Of a stretch of 20,938 nt of DNA, positions 12,601 through 19,737 are shown piece by piece. How positions within the stretch are numbered: position 1 is the first letter of the stretch; every line of letters begins with the position of its first letter. The stretch is from RGIG5472 sp051867615 (GTDB taxonomy: Bacteria; Bacillota; Clostridia; Oscillospirales; Oscillospiraceae): NCBI GenBank assembly GCA_051867615.1, contig JBJDYU010000010.1:1-20938 (forward strand). Direction: 5' to 3'. The notes under the pieces are model-generated. The model saw only the letters and a list, made by a program, of their open reading frames with translations. It had not been told where the DNA came from and made no database searches. Made by a program: the position numbers and the translations under genes.

Positions 12601-12646
12601 CGGCCGCGGGACGACTGCGCCCCGCGGCCGGTCTTTTCTTTTTATC
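12601..12646 (+). terminator. Strong GC hairpin between trhP and mrnC, T-rich side on the plus strand
   Basis: CGGCCGCGGG (12601-12610) pairs perfectly with CCCGCGGCCG (12621-12630), then GTCTTTTCTTTTT follows on the plus strand. Both flanking genes read on the minus strand, where no T-tract follows. It would stop antisense transcription entering trhP, and it could weaken read-through from trhP into mrnC. Confidence 0.5.
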
Positions 12647-13868
12647 TCCCGGACAGATCCACCGCGTGGCGCAAAAAGCTCATGGGCGGCACGCAGCGCG
12701 GCAGCTGCATGGTAAAGCGCATCTGCGGGTGCCGGGGCTCCTCCAGCGGATTTCCCTCCTCATCCTGCATCACAGGAACTGTAAAGGAAAAAGGCTTTAA
12801 GTCCGGACCCACCACTTCCACCGTGTCTCCCGCGCGGAATTTGTTGTTCAGCGTCAGCACCGCGCGGCCGCTTTCGTCACACCCGCGGACGATGGCGCAG
12901 ATCTGCCACTCCCGGAGGTACCGGGAATGGGAGGTATACTGCCCCGGCTCGCCGAAGTAAAAGCCGGTGGAATAGAACCGGTGGCTCACATGGTTCACCT
13001 CGTCCAGCCACACCGGGTCCGGCTCCCGCCCGGCGGCCACGTCGTCGATGACATGGCGGTAGGCCCCGGTGACGATGGCGGCGTAGTAGGCGGACTTTGC
13101 CCGGCCCTCGATCTTAATGCAGTCCACGCCCGCGTCCATCAGCTCTCCCAGATGATCGATCATGCACATATCCCGGGAGTTCATGATGTAGCTGCCCTTT
13201 TCGTCCTCAAAGACGGGGAAATACTCCCCCGGGCGCTTCTCCTCCATCAGCGCGTAGGAGTAGCGGCAGGGCTGGGCGCAGGCGCCCCGGTTGCTGTCCC
13301 GCCCGGTGAGGTAGTTGCTGAGCAGGCAGCGCCCGGAATAGCTGACGCACATGGCCCCGTGGCCGAAGGTCTCGATCTCCAGTTCCTTCGGCGTTCTGTC
13401 CCGGATCTCCCGGATCTCCTTCAGGCTCAGCTCCCGGGCCAGCACCACCCGCTTCGCCCCCAGGTCGTACCAGGATCGCGCGCATTCGTAATTCGCGACG
13501 CTCTGCTGGGTGCTGACGTGCCGCTCACAGCGGGGGGCATACTTCCCCGCCAGGGTGAATACACCCAAATCCGCCACGATCAGAGCGTCCACGGCCGCGT
13601 CGTCCAGCTGCTCCAGATAGGCCGGCAGCCGGGCCGCTTCATCGTTTCGCGGCATGGTGTTCACTGTGGCGTGTACCTTCACGCCGTGCGCATGGGCGAA
13701 GCGCACCGCCTCCGGCAGCTCCTCCGGCGTGAAGTTCCCCGCGAAGGCCCGCATACCGAAGGAGGTGCCGGCGAGGTATACCGCGTCCGCGCCGTAGCGC
13801 ACCGCCATTTCCAGTTTTTCTCTGTCTCCCGCGGGGGAGAGCAGCTCCAGCTTTCGGCGCTGTTTCAT
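12642..13868 (-). CDS. trhP: U32-family tRNA hydroxylation protein (TrhP/YrrO type)
   Basis: This family, long annotated as peptidase U32, makes 5-hydroxyuridine at the wobble position of tRNA using prephenate. The 408 residues show LELLSPAGDREKLEMAVRYGADAVY (TIM-barrel start), the signature ETFGHGAMCVSYSGRC, then NRGACAQPCRY (~167-203), with Cys174, Cys181, Cys197 and Cys201 as likely Fe-S or redox ligands. It also has GVDCIKIEGRAKSAYY (~268-283) and a C-terminal beta-barrel domain. Length fits the B. subtilis YrrO class rather than the shorter YrrN. Position directly after mltG reproduces the yrrL-yrrM-yrrN-yrrO neighbourhood of Bacillus with two genes missing. It starts 11 bases after the mltG stop. 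Confidence 0.88.
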   Translation of the reverse strand: MKQRRKLELLSPAGDREKLEMAVRYGADAVYLAGTSFGMRAFAGNFTPEELPEAVRFAHAHGVKVHATVNTMPRNDEAARLPAYLEQLDDAAVDALIVADLGVFTLAGKYAPRCERHVSTQQSVANYECARSWYDLGAKRVVLARELSLKEIREIRDRTPKELEIETFGHGAMCVSYSGRCLLSNYLTGRDSNRGACAQPCRYSYALMEEKRPGEYFPVFEDEKGSYIMNSRDMCMIDHLGELMDAGVDCIKIEGRAKSAYYAAIVTGAYRHVIDDVAAGREPDPVWLDEVNHVSHRFYSTGFYFGEPGQYTSHSRYLREWQICAIVRGCDESGRAVLTLNNKFRAGDTVEVVGPDLKPFSFTVPVMQDEEGNPLEEPRHPQMRFTMQLPRCVPPMSFLRHAVDLSGR

Positions 13869-13879
13869 CTCACGCTCCG

Positions 13880-15013
13880 TCAGCTCACAGAGGCCACGGC
13901 CTTGTTATGCTCCGCCAGCGTCTTGCTGAAGATGTGCTTGCCGTCCTTGCCGAGGACGTAGAAGTAATAGTCGGTGCTGGCAGGCTCCACCGCCGCCTCA
14001 ATGGAGGCGAGACCGGGGTTCGCGATGGGCGTGGGGGGCAGCCCCTGATGCTGGTAGAGGTTATAGGGGCTGTCCAGCGAGGTATAGTCGGCCTGGGTGA
14101 TGGGCCGGCCGGCGGCATAGACCAGCGCCGCGTCGATCTGCAGCAGATAATGGGTCTCGCCGGCGTTTTCAAGGCGGTTATAGATGACGGAGGAGATCTT
14201 CTCCCGGTCGCTGCCGTCGGTCTCCTTTTCGATGAGCGAGGCGATGGTGATGATCTGCCTGAGGCTGTACTTCGACGCCTCGATCTGGTCGAGGTAGCTG
14301 CTGACCTTGCTGTAGAAGTTGTCCACCAGACGCTTCAGCGCCGAGGTCGGGTCCTCGCCCACATAGAATTCATAGGTATCGGGGAAAAGGTACCCCTCCA
14401 GGCGGGAGACATCGCCGGTCTCCACATCGTCGGTGAACTGATAGCCGAACTTGCCGGTCTTGGCGGCCTCGGTCAGCGCCTCCTCCGTGCTCACGCCGTT
14501 TTCCGCCAGAAGGGCGATGATCTCCTGCACCGTGGCGCCCTCCGGGATGCGCACCCGGACCGTCTCTGCGTTGGCGGGACGCTGGCGCGGGATCATGCCG
14601 TTGATGAGCGCGCGGTAGTCCATGTCGGAATTCAGGACGTAGGCCCCGGGACCGATCTTTTCATCCGCGTTGAACACCGCCGCGAACAGGCGGAACACGC
14701 CGCGGTAATTGATCAGCCCCTCCTCCTTCAGCTTCTTGGCCACGGTGCCGATGGTATCCTCCTCCGTGACGATGATGGTGGTCTCCACGTCCTCCTTATT
14801 GAAGGAGCAGATATCGTTGGCCAGCAGCCAGGCCGTCCCCGCGAGAATGGCGGACACCACCAGGATAAAGCCGATATAGGCAAGCAGACTGCTCCGGCGG
14901 CGGGCTTTTTTCCGCTTCTGCCGCAGCTGGCGCTGCTGTTCCTCCTGCGCCCTGCGGACGCGCTGGGCGTCCCAGTTGGTGGTCTCAAACCTGTCGTTAT
15001 TCTGGTAAGACAT
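13880..15013 (-). CDS. mltG: Endolytic transglycosylase MltG (YceG family)
   Basis: MltG is a membrane-anchored lytic transglycosylase that cleaves nascent peptidoglycan strands and sets their length. From the ATG at 15013 there are 377 residues: a basic, Gln/Arg-rich cytoplasmic N-terminus, one membrane helix (~43-65), a LysM-like subdomain (~75-140: VTEEDTIGTVAKKLKEEGLI), and the YceG catalytic domain with RLEGYLFPDTYEF (~204-216), IASLIEKETDGSDREK (catalytic Glu262) and NLYQHQGLPPTPIANPG (~320-336). An upstream in-frame ATG at 15085 would add 24 residues but overlaps a divergent promoter. MSYQNN is the better start, although its ribosome site (GAAAGG) is weak and distant. It leads the mltG-trhP unit. 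Confidence 0.93.
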   Translation of the reverse strand: MSYQNNDRFETTNWDAQRVRRAQEEQQRQLRQKRKKARRRSSLLAYIGFILVVSAILAGTAWLLANDICSFNKEDVETTIIVTEEDTIGTVAKKLKEEGLINYRGVFRLFAAVFNADEKIGPGAYVLNSDMDYRALINGMIPRQRPANAETVRVRIPEGATVQEIIALLAENGVSTEEALTEAAKTGKFGYQFTDDVETGDVSRLEGYLFPDTYEFYVGEDPTSALKRLVDNFYSKVSSYLDQIEASKYSLRQIITIASLIEKETDGSDREKISSVIYNRLENAGETHYLLQIDAALVYAAGRPITQADYTSLDSPYNLYQHQGLPPTPIANPGLASIEAAVEPASTDYYFYVLGKDGKHIFSKTLAEHNKAVASVS

Positions 15014-15064
15014 TTCTATCACACGCCTTTCCTGTCTGTTTCTTTTGCATCGGGATTCCTCGTC

Positions 15065-15091
15065 ACCTCTCCAAAGCAGTGACATACACTG
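15065..15091 (+). promoter_or_regulatory. Candidate sigma-K (or sigma-E) promoter of the Cys-rich small gene
   Basis: AC (15065-15066), 16 bases, then CATACACTG (15083-15091) fits the sigma-K pattern AC-N16/17-CATAnnnTA with one mismatch. CATACACT also fits the sigma-E -10, but no ATATT-type -35 is present. The start would fall near 15098, ~25 bases before the gene. Confidence 0.5.
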
Positions 15092-15123
15092 GTATTGAAC
15101 GACGCAAGTGAGGTGAATATTTC

Positions 15124-15258
15124 ATGTGGGGTTCTAACAACAACGGATGCGGCTGTATCTGGATCATCCTGTTGATCATCCTGATCCTGTGCTGCTGCTG
15201 CGGCGGCAACAACTGGGGCTGCGGCAACAACTGCGGATGCGGGTGCGACTGCGACTGA
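15124..15258 (+). CDS. 44-residue Cys/Gly/Asn-rich membrane peptide, candidate spore coat component
   Basis: The ATG at 15124 follows GTGAGGTG by eight bases. The 44 residues read MWGSNNNGCGC, a hydrophobic helix (IWIILLIILIL), CCCC, then GGNNWGCGNN and CGCGCDCD. Eleven of 44 residues (25%) are cysteine. The arrangement recalls the small Gly-rich, single-helix spore proteins of Bacillus (YjcZ type), but with the polar segment after the helix and with many more cysteines. I do not recognise an exact family. Four Cys at the membrane border could be acylated; the Cys-Asp tail could bind metal or be crosslinked. The promoter supports late mother-cell expression. It is divergent from mltG and ends at its own terminator. 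Confidence 0.7.
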   Translation: MWGSNNNGCGCIWIILLIILILCCCCGGNNWGCGNNCGCGCDCD

Positions 15259-15278
15259 CTTCCGGCCGCACTACGTAC

Positions 15279-15312
15279 GGCGAAAAAGGGCCCGACGCGG
15301 CCCTTTTTCGCC
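15279..15312. terminator. Bidirectional terminator
   Basis: GGCGAAAAAGGGCC (15279-15292) and its exact complement (15299-15312) form a 14-bp stem with a six-base loop. The built-in A and T runs let it serve both the plus-strand small gene and the convergent tmk operon. Confidence 0.85.
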
Positions 15313-15336
15313 GCGCCGCTCCGGGACAAGCCGCCC

Positions 15337-16005
15337 TTACGGCAGCAGCGCCTTGAGCCGCCGGACGATCTCGGCGTGGATCTCCTCCGCGCTGAGGAGC
15401 CTTCCTTCGCACATACAATCCACCCGCTCCCAGCCGCAGAGGGCGGCCACCTGGGAGCCGCTGGCGCGGCACTGGCGCAGATACTGCTCGTCCTGCTCGT
15501 GGATGTCCGCCTGGGTGTTGGTAGCGGCCTCCCGCCGCCGCATCATCTGCTCCGTGATCTCCGTGGGGATATCGAGATAAAACACCACGTCGGGCCGGGG
15601 AAGGCCCAGCTGGTCATACTCAAAATGGAACAGCCACTGTAAAAACGGCGCCCGCTCCTCCTGCGGCAGCTTGGAGGCCTGATGCACCGCGTTGGAGGTG
15701 GTGTAGCGGTCCGCGACCACAAGGCCGCCGCTCTCGTAAAAGCCGCCCCAGTCCTGCTTATAGGAGGCGTAGCGGTCCACCGCGTAAAAGGTGGAGGCGG
15801 CATAGGCGTTCACGTCGCCGGGGTCGGAACCGAAGTCTCCGCCAAGATACATCCGGATCAGGGCGGAGGATTCCTTGTCATACCGGGGAAAGGTGATCTG
15901 CCGCAGCTCGCGGCCCTCCCGCCGCAGCCGCTCGCAGAGTAGGCGGGTCTGCGTGGCCTTACCGGAACCGTCCGTCCCTTCAAAAACAATCAGCTTTCCC
16001 TTCAT
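15337..16005 (-). CDS. tmk: Thymidylate kinase-like protein (dTMP kinase)
   Basis: dTMP kinase converts dTMP to dTDP. The 222 residues from the ATG at 16005 include the P-loop FEGTDGSGKATQTRL (~8-22), FPRYDKESSALI (~38-49), a DRYASY segment and VVADRYTTSNAVHQASKL (the DRY base-binding motif, ~97-114), and the lid region MMRRREAATNTQADIHE (~155-171). The Walker A Ser/Thr after Lys is Ala (GKAT), unlike standard TMKs (GKST/GKTT). The insert around AASTFYAVDRYASYKQDWGG is also distinctive of a clostridial subgroup. The ATG overlaps the glycosyltransferase stop by four bases. No holB/tatD neighbours are present. Confidence 0.85.
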   Translation of the reverse strand: MKGKLIVFEGTDGSGKATQTRLLCERLRREGRELRQITFPRYDKESSALIRMYLGGDFGSDPGDVNAYAASTFYAVDRYASYKQDWGGFYESGGLVVADRYTTSNAVHQASKLPQEERAPFLQWLFHFEYDQLGLPRPDVVFYLDIPTEITEQMMRRREAATNTQADIHEQDEQYLRQCRASGSQVAALCGWERVDCMCEGRLLSAEEIHAEIVRRLKALLP

Positions 16006-16715
16006 CGCTTCTCCCCCATCACATGGAGCAGAAACAGCGGCAGCTTCATCATCCGGCCGATGCGCTTGGGGTCCTTCATAAGACGGTAGAACCACTCAAG
16101 GCCATGGTCACGGTAAAACTGCGGCGCCCGCTCCGTCACGCCCGCAAACACGTCCAGCGAGCCGCCAAGGCCGATCAGCAGATGGGCGCCGGTGGCTTCG
16201 GCGTATTGGTGCATGAACTTCTCCTGCTTGGGCGCGCCGAGGCAGACAAAGACCATATCCGCGCCGCTGGCGCGGACCTGCGCCGCCGCGGCGGCGTCAT
16301 CCTTGAAATAGCCGTCCGCCGTCCCGGCGATGATAAGGCCCGGGAAGCGCTCCTGCATATGCGCCGCGGCCTGCTCGGCGATGCCGGGCTTTGACCCCAG
16401 CAAGAATACGCTTTTTCCAAGCTCCGCGCATTTTCCAAGCATTTCCGTCCCGAATTCGATGCCGGGTACGCGTTCCTTCAGCGGCGTTTTCCGTATTTTC
16501 GCGCCGTACACCACGCCGATGCCGTCCGGCAGCACCAGATCCGCGCCGTTCACGGCGGCCATGGCCGCAGCGTCCTTCCGGCAGGTCTCCACGATCTCCG
16601 GATTGGGCGTCACCACATAGTGCGCCCCGTCGCGCAGCAGCAGCTCGCAGCCGCGCTGCACCGCCTCATCCATGGTCAGATCGTCAAATCCGACCCCCAA
16701 CAGCTCCACTCGCAT
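16002..16715 (-). CDS. WecB/TagA/CpsF-family glycosyltransferase (GT26)
   Basis: Members transfer N-acetylmannosamine or related sugars to undecaprenyl-linked GlcNAc in wall polymer or capsule synthesis, acting at the inner membrane face. The 237 residues show the family motifs in order: TPNPEIVETCRKD (~37-49), LVLPDGIGVVYGAK (~60-73, the catalytic Asp region), RVPGIEFGTEM (~82-92), VCLGAPKQEKFMHQY (~157-171) and IGLGGSLDVFAGVTERAPQFYRDHGLEW (~181-208), then a basic amphipathic C-terminus that binds membrane in TagA. No other wall-polymer genes are nearby, so the polymer is unknown. A strong sigma-A promoter lies upstream, and tmk follows by overlap. Confidence 0.92.
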   Translation of the reverse strand: MRVELLGVGFDDLTMDEAVQRGCELLLRDGAHYVVTPNPEIVETCRKDAAAMAAVNGADLVLPDGIGVVYGAKIRKTPLKERVPGIEFGTEMLGKCAELGKSVFLLGSKPGIAEQAAAHMQERFPGLIIAGTADGYFKDDAAAAAQVRASGADMVFVCLGAPKQEKFMHQYAEATGAHLLIGLGGSLDVFAGVTERAPQFYRDHGLEWFYRLMKDPKRIGRMMKLPLFLLHVMGEKR

Positions 16716-16782
16716 GAAAGTCCGCTTCCCCGCTTTCAGAAAACTTTTTTGCTCTTATCATTATCCCATAGAATAGCAGTTT

Positions 16783-16811
16783 ATTATAACACGCCTTTCC
16801 GCGTTTGTCCA
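16783..16811 (-). promoter_or_regulatory. Strong sigma-A promoter of the glycosyltransferase-tmk operon
   Basis: On the minus strand TGGACA (16806-16811), 17 bases, and a perfect TATAAT (16783-16788) lie ~70 bases before the start codon at 16715. This is among the closest to consensus in the window. Confidence 0.8.
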
Positions 16812-16812
16812 C

Positions 16813-16866
16813 AAAAAGCAGCCCGAGCCGCCGCGTCCTACAAAGCAGCCCGAGCCGCCGCGTCCT
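16813..16866. repeat. Two tandem copies of a 27-bp GC-rich unit
   Basis: AAAGCAGCCCGAGCCGCCGC plus GTCCT occurs at 16815-16839 and again, identical, at 16842-16866, with AC preceding each copy. It lies just upstream of the promoter. The rest of 16867-16932 is GC-rich with a weak CGGCAG/CTGCCG stem and no gene. Confidence 0.7.
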
Positions 16867-16932
16867 CCCCCTTTCCCCGCGTCTTCGGCAGACCGCCAAA
16901 GCCTGCCGCGCAAAGAAAAGCCCCGCCACCGC

Positions 16933-17361
16933 TCAGGATGACGGGGTATCGCCGTTATGCAAAAAATCGTTCGCTTCCCGCAGGATCCTGCGGGTATCCC
17001 TGTGCCGGAGCATTTTCATGGCTTCCTCATAGGGGACCAGCGGAGCGCTGCGCAGCTCCTCTTTCTGCGCCACGATCTCCTGCTCTTCATATTCCGCGAG
17101 GAAAAACACCACCCGCTTCAAAACGCCCTTTTTATTGGGCAGCATATACACGCTGGTGGTACGAAAGCCCTCGATCAGCCTGGGCTTCAGATGCACTTCC
17201 TCCCATATCTCGCGCAGCGCGGTCTCCTGCTCGGTCTCGCCCGCTTCCACGTGTCCCTTGGGAAAGCCGTACACGCCCGCCAGACTCTGCGCCAGCACAT
17301 ACCGGATCTCTCCGCCGGCACGGGTGAACACCACCGCGCCGCAGGACTTTTCATAGGTCAT
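16933..17361 (-). CDS. Nudix hydrolase, Ap4A-hydrolase type
   Basis: Nudix enzymes cleave nucleoside diphosphate derivatives. The 142 residues begin MTYEKSCGAVVFTR, typical of asymmetric diadenosine tetraphosphate hydrolases, and hold the Nudix box at residues 36-58: GHVEAGETEQETALREIWEE then VHL. The metal-binding REIWEE is intact, but the late Gly of the consensus (EExGU) is His57. Tyr and Pro residues before the box (VYGFPKGH) fit the same subgroup. The start is three bases after the GyrI-like stop, so the two are co-transcribed. The exact substrate cannot be read from sequence. Confidence 0.9.
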   Translation of the reverse strand: MTYEKSCGAVVFTRAGGEIRYVLAQSLAGVYGFPKGHVEAGETEQETALREIWEEVHLKPRLIEGFRTTSVYMLPNKKGVLKRVVFFLAEYEEQEIVAQKEELRSAPLVPYEEAMKMLRHRDTRRILREANDFLHNGDTPSS

Positions 17362-17364
17362 GTG

Positions 17365-18012
17365 TTACCGGTCCTTTCCGTCCGTCCGCTTGATAGGGTG
17401 CCGGATCACCGTTTTCCATTTTTCCGGCGGCACCCGCCGCGCGTCGGAGAGATAGATCTCGTGGTGCAGGCGCGTGGCGGAAAAGTCGTTCTGATAGCCG
17501 TTTTCCTGCAGGTACCGGTCCATGAGCGCTATCGTGGCGCTCTCCTCGTCAAACGGCCCCAGGTGCATGACCTGCACACAAAGCCCCTCGTCCACCGTCA
17601 AAAACTCCGCTTTGGAACAGTCCAGCTTCTTTTTCTTCGCCGCCTCAGCCACAGCCCAGTCAAAATCCTCCCGCCCGACGAATTCCGGCAGGCGGATGAC
17701 GGAGATCCAGTGAAAATCCTCCTTGCGGCGGAGATCCACGCCTTCCACGCCCTCCTGCCGCCAGAAGCCCTCCAGCGGCGGGACCACATAGTCGAAATAG
17801 CCCTCGATCTTCCGCCGGCTCTTATAGCTCATCTTGATGGTGTAGGCCACGGAGTAGAGAACGGAGATCGCCTGCTGATAGGCACCGCCCTCCTCGTTGG
17901 GGTCGCCCTGCCCCCGCACCGCGATGTAATTTGCGGGCGGCACGGTGACGATGGAGGGGATCGCCTTTGGCAGATAGAACTCCTTGTATTCCTTTTTATA
18001 GTCGAACGCCAT
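17365..18012 (-). CDS. GyrI-like small-molecule-binding domain protein
   Basis: The ATG at 18012 has GGGAGGGAGG eight bases upstream; in-frame codons beyond it are leader. The 215 residues match the stand-alone GyrI-like/SRPBCC-type proteins (COG4832 type) of Firmicutes: start AFDYKKEYKEFYLPKAIPSIVTVPPANYIAVRGQGDPNEE, the central YDYVVPPLEGFWRQ-type strand, a conserved VMHLGPFDEESATI segment (~155-168), and C-terminal LHHEIYLSDARRV. The family binds hydrophobic or drug-like molecules, and some members hydrolyse cyclopropanoid toxins; the role here is unknown. It leads a two-gene operon with the Nudix hydrolase, which could hint at a stress or detoxification function. Confidence 0.85.
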   Translation of the reverse strand: MAFDYKKEYKEFYLPKAIPSIVTVPPANYIAVRGQGDPNEEGGAYQQAISVLYSVAYTIKMSYKSRRKIEGYFDYVVPPLEGFWRQEGVEGVDLRRKEDFHWISVIRLPEFVGREDFDWAVAEAAKKKKLDCSKAEFLTVDEGLCVQVMHLGPFDEESATIALMDRYLQENGYQNDFSATRLHHEIYLSDARRVPPEKWKTVIRHPIKRTDGKDR

Positions 18013-18049
18013 GGAAGCCCTCCCTCCCCTGCGGCTTGCTTCTTTTACT

Positions 18050-18078
18050 ATTGTAGAACATCTTTTTGCGCGGGACAA
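18050..18078 (-). promoter_or_regulatory. Sigma-A promoter of the GyrI-like/Nudix operon
   Basis: On the minus strand TTGTCC (18073-18078), a 17-base spacer and TACAAT (18050-18055) lie ~38 bases before the start codon. Confidence 0.7.
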
Positions 18079-18090
18079 GCCTCTTTTTCC

Positions 18091-19005
18091 TTATTTTTCC
18101 GCCTCCTGCGGCTCCGCACCCGGGAGCCTGCGGCGCAGGAAGGAAAAGCCCGTCTCGCTGTACAGTATCCCCAGGAACACCAGCGCAAAGCCTGCCGTCA
18201 GCTTCGCCGTCAGCCGTTCACCGTAAAACAGCACGGAAAAGGCCGTACCGAACACGCACTCCAGCGAGAGAATGAGCGCCGCGGAGGAGGGGTCTGTGTT
18301 GAGCTGCCCCACGTTCTGGAACAGGAACGCCACGCTGCTGGCCATGACGGCCAGGTACAAAACGGACAGCCAGGTATCCGCCGGGATGGCGGAAAAATCA
18401 GGCAGGCCATTCAGCACCAGACTGAGCGTCCAGGCGTACAGCCCCGCAAAGACGAATTGCAGCATGGTGATGAGGAGAATATCGTGTCCGTGGCCGTACT
18501 TCTCCGTGGCAAGGATCTGCGTGGCATAGAAAAACGCGGCGCACAGGCTCAAAATATCGCCCCAGGCCACGGTAAAGCCGCCGCCGAGGGAGATCACCCC
18601 CACGCCCACGACGCAGAGCAGCGCCGCTATGATCTGCCGCTTTTCCACGCGGCTGCGGTAAAACACCCAGCCCAGCAGCGGCACCAATGCCGCGTACCAG
18701 CAGGAGAGAAAGGCGTTTTTTGCCGGCGTGGTGCCCATCACTCCGACAGCCTGAAAAGAGAACGCCAGAAAGAGATGGAGCCCTATGACCGCGCCGCCCT
18801 TGACGCAGGCCCGGTCGATGCGCCCAAGGCGCCTGACCAGTACCAGCGCCAGCGCCGCCGCGGCGATGGAAAAGCGCAGCGCGGCGAGAAAAAAGGGATC
18901 CAGATCGTCCAGAGACGTCTTGATGATGACGAAGGTGCTGCCCCAGAGGACAGCCGCCGTAAACAGCATGAGCTTTGCGCTTTTTCTGCCGATGGGTCGT
19001 GACAT
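18091..19005 (-). CDS. EamA/DMT-superfamily transporter
   Basis: The 304 residues form ten predicted membrane helices in two EamA repeats. The first (~10-140) starts LMLFTAAVLWGSTFVIIKTSL with the WG.TFV.iK signature and includes ALRFSIAAAALAL. The second (~150-285) holds WGDILSLCAAFFYATQI and SSAALILSLECVFGTAFSVLFYGE, then the usual end LVFLGILYSET. Such proteins export or import metabolites or amino acids; substrate is not predictable. The start at 19005 has GGAGA eight bases upstream. It stands alone between the GyrI-like operon and a divergent DNA-repair operon. No terminator hairpin is visible at its end. Confidence 0.9.
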   Translation of the reverse strand: MSRPIGRKSAKLMLFTAAVLWGSTFVIIKTSLDDLDPFFLAALRFSIAAAALALVLVRRLGRIDRACVKGGAVIGLHLFLAFSFQAVGVMGTTPAKNAFLSCWYAALVPLLGWVFYRSRVEKRQIIAALLCVVGVGVISLGGGFTVAWGDILSLCAAFFYATQILATEKYGHGHDILLITMLQFVFAGLYAWTLSLVLNGLPDFSAIPADTWLSVLYLAVMASSVAFLFQNVGQLNTDPSSAALILSLECVFGTAFSVLFYGERLTAKLTAGFALVFLGILYSETGFSFLRRRLPGAEPQEAEK

Positions 19006-19020
19006 ACTCGAATTTCTCCG

Positions 19021-19049
19021 TTTACTTTATCTCCCGGTTCCGGTATACT
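19021..19049 (+). promoter_or_regulatory. Sigma-A-type promoter of the DNA glycosylase operon
   Basis: TTTACT (19021-19026), 17 bases, then TATACT (19044-19049) lie ~60 bases before the start codon, in the divergent gap with the EamA gene. Confidence 0.55.
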
Positions 19050-19108
19050 ATGGCTTGTCGATATGCGGCGCTGATGGCCGGCTCACATTCTATCAAAGAG
19101 GTGAAAAA

Positions 19109-19723
19109 ATGGCAAGGCTTTCCCGGGATTTCTATCTGGGCGACACGGTAAAGATAGCGCAGGCGCTGCTGGGCCGCTGCCTTGCCCGGCGGCTGGAGGG
19201 AGAGCTTCTTCTCTGCCGCATCGTGGAGACGGAGGCCTATGTGGGCCGCATGGACAAGGCCTGCCACGCCTATGGCTACCGCCGCACGCCCCGGACGGAG
19301 GTCATGTTCGGAGAGGGCGGACACGCCTATATCTACTTCACCTACGGGATGCACCACTGTCTGAACTTCGTGACGGAGCCGGAGGGCGAGCCCTCCGCCG
19401 TGCTGATCCGGGGGCTGCAACCCCTGCAGGGCGCGGAGACCATGGCCCGCCTGCGCTTCGGCAGGCCCCTCGCGGAGCTGACAAGCTACCAGCGGAAGAA
19501 CTTCTTAAACGGACCGGGCAAGGTCTGTAAAGCTCTATCCCTTACCAGAGAGCAGAACGGGCTGGACCTCCTGGGGGATACGCTTTTTGTGGTGGATTCT
19601 CCCGCGGACCTGGGCCTGTCCTCCCCTGCCGCCGCTCCGGCGGTCATCCACGCGGGAAAGCGCGTGGGCATCGACTACGCGGAGGAAGCGGTGGACTTCC
19701 CCTGGCGATTCTGGATAGACTGA
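19109..19723 (+). CDS. 3-methyladenine DNA glycosylase (AAG/MPG family)
   Basis: This monofunctional base-excision enzyme removes alkylated purines. The ATG at 19109 follows AAAGAGGTG; a longer frame upstream overlaps the EamA gene. The 204 residues show CRIVETEAYVGRMDKACHAY (~36-55). Alignment with human AAG places catalytic Glu125, Tyr127 and His136 at Glu42, Tyr44 and His53. RTPRTEVMFGEGGHAYIYFTYGMHHCLN (~59-86) and AVLIRGLQP follow, then NGPGKVCKAL (~132-141) and the C-terminal RVGIDYAEEA..PWRFWI. Length is typical. It leads an operon with a HAD phosphatase and an acetyltransferase. Confidence 0.95.
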   Translation: MARLSRDFYLGDTVKIAQALLGRCLARRLEGELLLCRIVETEAYVGRMDKACHAYGYRRTPRTEVMFGEGGHAYIYFTYGMHHCLNFVTEPEGEPSAVLIRGLQPLQGAETMARLRFGRPLAELTSYQRKNFLNGPGKVCKALSLTREQNGLDLLGDTLFVVDSPADLGLSSPAAAPAVIHAGKRVGIDYAEEAVDFPWRFWID

Positions 19724-19737
19724 AAGGGAAAACGGCT

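Noticed and set aside
16813..16866. CRISPR-like array
   Set aside because: Only two adjacent copies without spacers, no palindromic repeat and no cas genes; it is a simple tandem duplication.
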